A stretch of DNA of 64,000 bases from the NCBI GenBank assembly GCA_963794655.1, contig CAWCEV010000006.1, positions 1,116,001 through 1,180,000 of the forward strand, written 5' to 3'. Positions 58,451-64,000 of the stretch are shown here, one piece after another. Each line of letters opens with the position of its first letter. Position 1 is the first letter of the stretch. Made by a program: the position numbers and the translations under genes. The DNA is from Roseiarcus sp963794655. Lineage in GTDB: Bacteria; Pseudomonadota; Alphaproteobacteria; Rhizobiales; Beijerinckiaceae. Below the pieces are notes generated by a model. The model was not told where the DNA came from and did no database searches. It saw nothing but the letters and a program-made list of their open reading frames with translations.

Positions 58451-59104
58451 TTATTCGCTCTTCCCGCGCCCGAGTACGACGTGCGTCGCGAGGTCTGTGG
58501 CGGAGGATTCCACCACGCGGTAGCCGAGGGCAGGGAGATCCAAGCCCGCGAACATCGCCTCGCCCCGTCCGAGCAGAACAGGCGAAAGCGCGAAGTGCAG
58601 TTCATCGATAAGGCCGGCCTGCAGATATTGGCGAACTGTCGCAACGCCGCCTCCAATCTTGACGTCGCGCGCTCCCGCAGCATCGCTCGCGCGCTCGAGC
58701 GCGGCGTGAATCCCGTTCGTGACGAAGTGGAACGTCGTGCCGCCCTCCATCACGATCGGCTCGCGGGCGTGGTGGGTTAGAACGAAGGTCGGAGCATGAT
58801 AGGGTGGGTTGTCTCCCCACCAGCCCTTCCAGTTGTCATCGGTCCATTCCCCACGCACAGGACCGAACATATTCCGGCCGAGGATGAAGGCGCCGAAGCC
58901 GTCCATCGACCGGTGGGCAAAGGTCTCGTCCACGCCTTCCGAGCCGCCGTCCTTGCCGAACATGGCCCTGAAAGTCTTCGTTCCCACGAACCAGCGATGG
59001 AGCTCCGTCCCGCGCTTTCCTAAAGGCTCCTGGAGACTCTGGCCCGGGCCCGCCCCGAACCCATCTAGGGACAGCGAAAACCCCGCGACTCTGACACGAC
59101 CCAC
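58451..59104 (-). CDS. Dihydrofolate reductase family protein (RibD C-terminal type)
   Basis: A 217-residue NADPH-dependent reductase-like protein. RibD_C marks: SLSLDGFGAGPGQS at the start, FGAFILGRNMFGPVRGEW, IGGGVATVRQYLQAGLIDELHFALSPVLLGRGEAMF. Similar stand-alone proteins are common; their substrate is unknown. Confidence 0.88.
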   Translation of the reverse strand: MGRVRVAGFSLSLDGFGAGPGQSLQEPLGKRGTELHRWFVGTKTFRAMFGKDGGSEGVDETFAHRSMDGFGAFILGRNMFGPVRGEWTDDNWKGWWGDNPPYHAPTFVLTHHAREPIVMEGGTTFHFVTNGIHAALERASDAAGARDVKIGGGVATVRQYLQAGLIDELHFALSPVLLGRGEAMFAGLDLPALGYRVVESSATDLATHVVLGRGKSE

Positions 59105-59237
59105 GACGGCTCCCTCTGCAGGATCGGTGTTGTGAGCTCCCGCCTGACGGAGCCTTCGGTCGAGCAGGCCGGCTTGGGACTTGTCAGTTATCCGAGACCC
59201 TCCCCCCGAGGGCCTCCGCTCAGGCGTCGGAAGCGCC

Positions 59238-59717
59238 TCAGTAGACGACGTGTGCCGGCGTCGGGCCGCCGAGAGCGCCGCCCACTACCTGGAACGGCGC
59301 TGCGGCCACGGCTCCGGCCGCATTGAACGGCGCGGCGAACGGAGCGCCATAGCTGTAGGTCGGCGGGGAGCCGAACAGCGCGGCCGTGCCGCCAAGCACT
59401 CCGCCCAGGAAACTGCCCACAATCGCCCCCGCGCCGGTAAAGACTCCCCCTACGGCCTGGCCCGTTCCGCCAACGACGGTGCCGACCGCCGCAACGGGTC
59501 CCCAAGCATAGCTGGGCGCCGGCGCCGGGACTGATTGTGCGTGAACGACGACGTATCGACCCTCGTTGGCGTAGTGGTGGTGGCGGGCGTAGGCGTGATG
59601 CGTGTGCGCGTAGCTCCTATGCGAATAAGTTTCCTGCGCCGATGCCGGAGCGGTGAAGCCGAACGCCAGCGTGGTCCCGGCCGTCGCCACGGATAGAAGA
59701 AGATTTCTGAATCGCAT
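59238..59717 (-). CDS. Secreted Gly/Ala/His-rich protein of unknown function
   Basis: A 159-residue protein with signal peptide ending APASAQ. The mature start is His/Tyr-rich (SHRSYAHTHHAYARHHHY), followed by Gly/Ala-rich stretches with a glycine-zipper look (GTVVGGTGQAVGGVFTGAGAIVGSFLGGVLGG). No named domain. A surface or envelope role is plausible. Confidence 0.65.
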   Translation of the reverse strand: MRFRNLLLSVATAGTTLAFGFTAPASAQETYSHRSYAHTHHAYARHHHYANEGRYVVVHAQSVPAPAPSYAWGPVAAVGTVVGGTGQAVGGVFTGAGAIVGSFLGGVLGGTAALFGSPPTYSYGAPFAAPFNAAGAVAAAPFQVVGGALGGPTPAHVVY

Positions 59718-59921
59718 GAGACCACATCCTCTAGCTTGGTGAGCCGACGCTACCGCTCAATTCGAATTCGAGCTAGTTTGTTCCGTACTCCGGGCGGGCG
59801 TCCAAGATCAAGCCAGGACGGCGCACGCGACGGGCGAAGCGGCCTGGGCGTCCGTTGACTGGCGGACAACTCGGGCAAATCCGGCCGGCCTCGGTTGGGC
59901 GCAAATGGGGAACCGCCAAGG

Positions 59922-61430
59922 ATGACAGAGCCTGGTTTAACGCCATCCGTCCTGATCATCGGAAGCGGTCCGGCCGGGCTGTTTGCGGCCTGCGAACTGG
60001 CCCGCCACGGCGTCAAGCCACGGATCGTCGAACAGAGGCTCGCGCCGCATCACGAGACCCGCGGGACAGCGCTCCAGCCGGCGGTGCTCGACATCGTCGA
60101 CCGGGCGGGGGTGATCGAGCCGTTCCTCAGCGCCGGCGTGCATATCAGGCACAGCGAACTCATGGGTCCGGGCATGCGGCGGATCATGAACGCGGACTTC
60201 GGCGGAGTTGGCTGCCGGCACGAATTCCAGTGCAGCCAGCCGCAATGGCGAACCGAAGAGATCCTGCGCGAACATCTGGCGAGCCGCGGCGTCAAGGTCG
60301 AATATGGCGCCGAGGTCACTTCGATCGAATCCGGCCCCGAAAAGCTTAAGGTCACGCTGGCCGCCCGCGGTCGAACGGAGGTCGTCGAGCCCCGCTACCT
60401 CCTGGGCGCCGGCGGCGCGCACGACATCACTCGCCATTCCATGAACGAGCATCTGGTCGGGCAGACCTATGCCGGGAAATACGTGGTCGCCGACGTCAAG
60501 ATCGGCCTCGCCATCCCGCCCGAGACCGCCCGCATCGTCGTCGGCGCCCAGGGGTTCGTCCTGTTCGCGCCCCTGCCGGACAGTCGCTGGCTCATCTTCG
60601 TCAGCCGCGACCAGGCCGACGTGCGCGACGATCCGCCGACCGCAGCAGAGCTCGGCGCGATGGTCAACGCTCTCGTCAGCTTCGACGTCGGGCTCAACGA
60701 CTTGCGCTGGGTTTCCTATTTCAAGATGCACCGGCGCGAGGCCGAGAGTCTCGGCGACGGCCGGCGGTTCTTGCTCGGCAATTCCGGGCACATGTCGAGC
60801 CCGCTCGGCGGGGAGGGGATCAACGCGGCTTTCATGGACGCGGCCGACATCGCCTGGAAGCTCGCCCTCGTCGTGCGCGGCGCGGCCAAGCCGTCGCTGC
60901 TCGCGAGCTACGCGATCGAACGCGGCATGGCGGATGCTCACGCGCTCGACGTGTCGAATGACATTCACGGTCACATCGTGGCGTTGGTCGACGCCTTCCG
61001 CGCCGGCGGGGCGGCGCCAAAGCTTCCCCAGTCGACCGCGGACCAGCTCTTATTGGCCGCGCGCCGGCGCTCGATGCTCGACGTCTCCTATGCCGGGAGC
61101 CCGCTCGTTGGACGGGCTGGAGCGACCGCCGCGGCGCCTGAGCCGGGCCTCCGCTTTCCGGATTGCCACCAGCTCAAGGGCGAGCGCCATCACCTGATCG
61201 TATTCGGCGAAGCGCCGGGTCTGGACGCGATGCGCGCGCGCTGGAAGGGGCTCGTCACGGTCATCGACGGCTCGGGTTTCGACGCGGCGAAGGCTGGCGC
61301 GCCTGGCGGCGGCGCCGTCCTCGTCCGGCCGGACGGCTTCATCGGTTTCCGCGCCGCTCCCGCGGACGCCAAGACCATGGCCGCGCTCGACGCGCATCTC
61401 GCGAGCTATCTCATTCCCGCCGGTGCATGA
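59922..61430 (+). CDS. FAD-dependent aromatic hydroxylase (PheA/TfdB/UbiH superfamily)
   Basis: A 502-residue flavoprotein from ATG 59922. FAD fold: GSGPAGLFAACELARHGVKPRIVEQ; the second conserved site, normally GDAAH, reads GNSGHMSSPLGGEGINAAFMDAADIAWKLA, i.e. Asp to Asn and altered following residues. The C-terminus has a thioredoxin-like domain. Members hydroxylate phenols or related rings. It overlaps the trehalase start by ATGA. Confidence 0.87.
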   Translation: MTEPGLTPSVLIIGSGPAGLFAACELARHGVKPRIVEQRLAPHHETRGTALQPAVLDIVDRAGVIEPFLSAGVHIRHSELMGPGMRRIMNADFGGVGCRHEFQCSQPQWRTEEILREHLASRGVKVEYGAEVTSIESGPEKLKVTLAARGRTEVVEPRYLLGAGGAHDITRHSMNEHLVGQTYAGKYVVADVKIGLAIPPETARIVVGAQGFVLFAPLPDSRWLIFVSRDQADVRDDPPTAAELGAMVNALVSFDVGLNDLRWVSYFKMHRREAESLGDGRRFLLGNSGHMSSPLGGEGINAAFMDAADIAWKLALVVRGAAKPSLLASYAIERGMADAHALDVSNDIHGHIVALVDAFRAGGAAPKLPQSTADQLLLAARRRSMLDVSYAGSPLVGRAGATAAAPEPGLRFPDCHQLKGERHHLIVFGEAPGLDAMRARWKGLVTVIDGSGFDAAKAGAPGGGAVLVRPDGFIGFRAAPADAKTMAALDAHLASYLIPAGA

Positions 61431-63040
61431 AAACGCGAATCGGCCTCGCGCTCGCCGCGATCGTCTTTCTCGTCCACCCGGCGCTGGCCCTCGAGCGGCC
61501 AGCTCCGCCCCAGGTCCTGTTCGGCGACCTCTACGCCGACGTCGAGCTCAGCGGGATCTTCCCCGACAGCAAGGAATTCGCGGACGCGACGCCGAGATCG
61601 CCGCCCGATGACATTCTCGCGCTCTACCATGCCGAGAAGCCGCTGACGGCCGAGGCGCTCAAGCGCTTCGTCGCTCAGCATTTCGACTTGCCGGCGCCGG
61701 CGGCCGTGCCGGTCGCAGACGCCGCGCCCGCGCCTCTTCGTCAGCACATCGACGCGCTCTGGCCGGTGCTGACGCGGGATACGCCGACCGTCCCGCCCTA
61801 TTCGTCGCTCTTGCCGCTGCCGCGCGCCTATGTCGTTCCCGGCGGCCGGTTCCGCGAGCTCTATTACTGGGATTCCTATTTCACCATGCTCGGCCTCGCC
61901 GAAAGCGGCCGCGCGGATCTGCTTGAGGACATGGTGCGGAATTTCGCGGCGCTGATCGACGCTTACGGCCACATCCCGAACGGGACCCGGTCCTATTACC
62001 TCTCCCGTTCGCAGCCGCCGTTCTTCTTCGCTATGGTCGGCCTTCTCGCTCCGGACGACCCTGCGGCCGCCTACGCCCGCTATCTGCGGGAGCTCAAGAC
62101 AGAGTACGCGTTCTGGATGGATGGCGCGGATCGCCTGTCGGCGGGCGAGGCTTTCCGCCGCGTGGTCAAGCTCGATGACGGCTCGGTCCTCAACCGCTTC
62201 TGGGACGACAGCGACGCGCCGCGCGACGAATCCTATGCCGAGGACGTCGCCCTCGCGCGCTCGACCCCACGGCCGCGAGAGATGCTCTACCGCGACATTC
62301 GCGCCGCCGCCGAAAGCGGCTGGGACTTCAGCTCGCGCTGGTTCGCCGACGGACGAACGCTCAGTGCGATCGACACGACCGAGATCGTTCCGGTCGATCT
62401 CAACGCCCTTCTGTTCGGGCTCGAGAACGCGATCCGCGCCGGTTGCGAGCGGTCGGGCGACCGCGATTGCGCCGCCGATTTCGGCCGCCGGGCCGACGCC
62501 CGCCGCGCGGCCATCGACCGCGTGCTTTGGAGCCCGGCGCGGGGCGTCTATCTCGATTATCGCTGGACCCGGAAAGAGCCCATCCCTCGGATCAGCGCCG
62601 CGACGCTCTATCCGCTGTTCACGCGCGCCGCGAGCGACGCCCAGGCGGCCTCGGTCGCCGCGGCGGTTGCGAGCGACTTGCTCGAGCCCGGCGGGATCGT
62701 CGCGACGCCGGTCGCGACCGGCCAGCAATGGGACGCGCCCAACGGCTGGGCGCCGCTGCAATGGATCGCGGTCGCCGGCTTGAAGAACTACGGCCACGAC
62801 CGGCTCGCCGAGGCGATCGCCTGCCGCTTCATGCTCAATGTCGAGCGCGTCTATCGCGAGACCGGCAAGCTGGTCGAGAAATACGACGTGGTCGCGAGCG
62901 ACCGGCCGGGCGGGGGCGGCGAATACCCGACCCAGGACGGCTTCGGCTGGACCAATGGCGTGATGCTGAAACTGATGGCGCTCTATCCCGCCGCCGCGGG
63001 CCGTACGAGCCCGGACCGCTGCCCGAGCCTCCTCCCCTGA
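61427..63040 (+). CDS. treA: Periplasmic trehalase (GH37)
   Basis: A 537-residue trehalase from ATG 61427. The signal peptide ends ALA (about 22). Signatures: PGGRFRELYYWDSYF (138-152) and QWDAPNGWAP (434-443). Catalytic acid Asp300 in SGWDFSSRWF and base Glu484 in KLVEKYDVV by family alignment. It hydrolyses trehalose to two glucose. The coupling with the FAD enzyme looks incidental. Confidence 0.95.
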   Translation: MKTRIGLALAAIVFLVHPALALERPAPPQVLFGDLYADVELSGIFPDSKEFADATPRSPPDDILALYHAEKPLTAEALKRFVAQHFDLPAPAAVPVADAAPAPLRQHIDALWPVLTRDTPTVPPYSSLLPLPRAYVVPGGRFRELYYWDSYFTMLGLAESGRADLLEDMVRNFAALIDAYGHIPNGTRSYYLSRSQPPFFFAMVGLLAPDDPAAAYARYLRELKTEYAFWMDGADRLSAGEAFRRVVKLDDGSVLNRFWDDSDAPRDESYAEDVALARSTPRPREMLYRDIRAAAESGWDFSSRWFADGRTLSAIDTTEIVPVDLNALLFGLENAIRAGCERSGDRDCAADFGRRADARRAAIDRVLWSPARGVYLDYRWTRKEPIPRISAATLYPLFTRAASDAQAASVAAAVASDLLEPGGIVATPVATGQQWDAPNGWAPLQWIAVAGLKNYGHDRLAEAIACRFMLNVERVYRETGKLVEKYDVVASDRPGGGGEYPTQDGFGWTNGVMLKLMALYPAAAGRTSPDRCPSLLP

Positions 63041-63076
63041 TGCGGAAGGGCTTTGACGGCAAAATCCAAGCTTTCC

Positions 63077-63162
63077 CGCAACGAAAGCCAAATCCGGCGC
63101 AACGAAATCAAAGCCCGGCGCAACAAAATCCAAGAGCCCACGCAACAAAATCCAAATCACCC
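63077..63162. repeat. Four tandem 21-22 bp repeats
   Basis: After the trehalase gene, the unit cgcaacgaaagccaaatccg occurs at 63077-63097, 63098-63118, 63119-63140 and 63141-63162 with a few changes, after a partial unit at 63058-63076. On the minus strand the units read as repeated FVAP-like codons in one frame, but I see no reason to call a gene there. Confidence 0.6.
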
Positions 63163-63354
63163 ACTCCTTTAAATCCAATGACTTAGGCCAGAATCGACCC
63201 TTTTTTCGCGATCCCCCAAACGTTCAACAAACTCACGCGGACCGCCGGCAGCCGCCCGCCCCGCGTCCTGGAGGAGAGCGCCGGACGAAGAGCGCAGCAT
63301 AGCAAGGTCTTCGGATTATCGCAAAAGCTTTCGCGATTTTCTTCGCCGATATCG

Positions 63355-63483
63355 GTGACACTTTACTCAATCACCGAATAGATCCGATCAGCATGCACCA
63401 TCGTCCTTGGCCTCGGTGGGTCAACAGGCGCATCCTGCCGGGGCGGGCTCCACGACAATTGGGGAATGAGTAAAGTGTCACCG
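63355..63483. mobile_element. Small terminal-inverted-repeat element, copy 1 (MITE-like)
   Basis: A 129-bp unit bounded by perfect 16-bp inverted repeats: ggtgacactttactca at 63355-63370 and tgagtaaagtgtcacc at 63468-63483. The inside has no reading frame of note. A second copy follows directly. The size and ends suggest a non-autonomous element or the outer end of a lost insertion sequence. Confidence 0.55.
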
Positions 63484-63485
63484 TT

Positions 63486-63609
63486 CAGTTTACTCAATCG
63501 CCGAATAGATCCGATCAGCATGCACCATCATCCTTGGCCTTGGTTGGTCAAAAGGCGCACCCTGCCGGGACGGGCTCCGTGGCAATTGGGGAATGAATAA
63601 AGTGTCACC
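63486..63609. mobile_element. Terminal-inverted-repeat element, copy 2
   Basis: About 124 bp, around 90% identical to copy 1 by eye. The right end tgaataaagtgtcacc (63594-63609) is nearly intact; the left end is decayed (ttcagtttactca). The two copies are in direct orientation. A short doubling (cgataggcgcc twice, from about 63609) follows. Confidence 0.5.
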
Positions 63610-63711
63610 GATAGGCGCCCGATAGGCGCCCACCGATAGCCCGCTAGCCCATTTCCACCGTGGCCGGTTTGCCTTAGGGATGCGCCGGCAATGAGGGAGG
63701 GATAGCTAGGC

Positions 63712-64000
63712 ATGAGCGCGAACGCGATGGAAAAGGTCCGCCTGGGCCGGACCGATATCATGGTCACGCCGATCTGCTGGGGCACGTCGGGGATCGGCGA
63801 CATGCCCGACACCTACGGCTATGGCGTCGACGAGGAGCGCGCGCGGGCGACTCTCAACGCCATTTTCGACGGCCCGGTCAATTTCCTCGACAGCGCGCGC
63901 AACTATGGGCTCGGCCGCAGCGAGGAGCGGATCGGCGCCGCCATTCGCGAGCGCGGCGGCCTGCCAAAGGGCTTCGTCATCTCGACCAAGCTCGACCGCG
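63712..64000 (+). CDS. Aldo/keto reductase (3' part off the window)
   Basis: The first 96 residues from ATG 63712, preceded by gagggaggga. MEKVRLGRTDIMVTPICWGTSGIGDMP is a standard aldo/keto reductase start; NFLDSARNYGLGRSEERIGAAIRERGGLPKGFVISTKLDR includes the active Asp and Tyr and then the Lys strand. NADPH-dependent oxidoreductase; substrate not predictable from this part. Confidence 0.9.
   Translation, partial: MSANAMEKVRLGRTDIMVTPICWGTSGIGDMPDTYGYGVDEERARATLNAIFDGPVNFLDSARNYGLGRSEERIGAAIRERGGLPKGFVISTKLDR

Noticed and set aside
61406..63178. A minus-strand open frame of 590 codons
   Set aside because: Antisense to the trehalase gene; its start lies in tandem repeats. No domain.
63355..63609. 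Phage or integrative-element attachment sites
   Set aside because: The direct copies are adjacent, with internal inverted ends and no integrase or tRNA nearby; a small TIR element fits better.

Overview
The window is high-GC DNA from an alphaproteobacterium, most likely of the order Hyphomicrobiales (Rhizobiales). Pointers are the LysR regulator divergent from a DUF1127 gene, the divergent miaA/serB pair, the etfB-etfA-3-hydroxyacyl-CoA dehydrogenase run, a GAF-type PtsP followed by prfA, and an alphaproteobacterial RNase P RNA. I could not settle the genus. No rRNA, tRNA, CRISPR array or complete insertion sequence was recognised.

Layout. 1-12.8 kb: partial EamA exporter, outer-membrane barrel, LysR/DUF1127 pair, malate synthase A with a DUF1330 gene, a GNAT / RimK-like / DUF2214 run, ligA, two small exported proteins, an alpha/beta hydrolase and an AraC-GyrI regulator broken by a one-base deletion. 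12.8-20.3 kb: miaA/serB, a GIY-YIG gene between two copies of a palindromic repeat, and a rearranged locus in which an alkD-ASCH unit occurs twice, each copy decayed in the opposite half, around a membrane pentapeptide-repeat gene with a 30-bp coding minisatellite; then a TetR gene. 20.3-24.5 kb: ureE-ureF-ureG without structural urease genes, rnpB with a readable promoter, twin glycine-zipper lipoproteins and a peptidoglycan amidase.

25-28.5 kb: two paralogous P-loop (sulfotransferase-like) proteins with coiled-coil tails, each behind an AT-rich leader, with a small membrane protein between them. 28.7-38.1 kb: the ffh-rpsP-rimM-trmD translation locus. It carries an acetyltransferase gene between ffh and rpsP. 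A triheme cytochrome c, an FNT transporter and an orphan Rieske protein lie between rimM and trmD. Where rplS usually follows trmD there is a lower-GC gene for a P-loop ATPase fused to a degenerate class III nucleotide-cyclase domain, the most unusual protein here. 38.2-40.1 kb: a four-gene cobalt-type thiocyanate hydrolase / split nitrile hydratase operon with a frameshift in its catalytic subunit.

40.3-43 kb: beta-oxidation and electron-transfer flavoprotein genes (etfB also frameshifted). 43.4-48.6 kb: a complete peptide-type ABC importer. 48.8-54.8 kb: ptsP, prfA, nadD, a 2-hydroxyacid dehydrogenase and a TPR lipoprotein. 54.8-63 kb: extensin-like protein, DUF1007 + NicO nickel/cobalt exporter, PEBP protein, RibD-like reductase, FAD monooxygenase and periplasmic trehalase. 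63-64 kb: short tandem repeats, two copies of a small terminal-inverted-repeat element, and the start of an aldo/keto reductase.

Metal use is a loose theme: nickel (ureEFG, NicO), cobalt (the CTLCSC hydratase) and iron (cytochrome c, Rieske). Three genes carry single-base indels; two of these lie at GACTC, a GANTC methylation site, so basecalling error must be excluded before any is called a true pseudogene.
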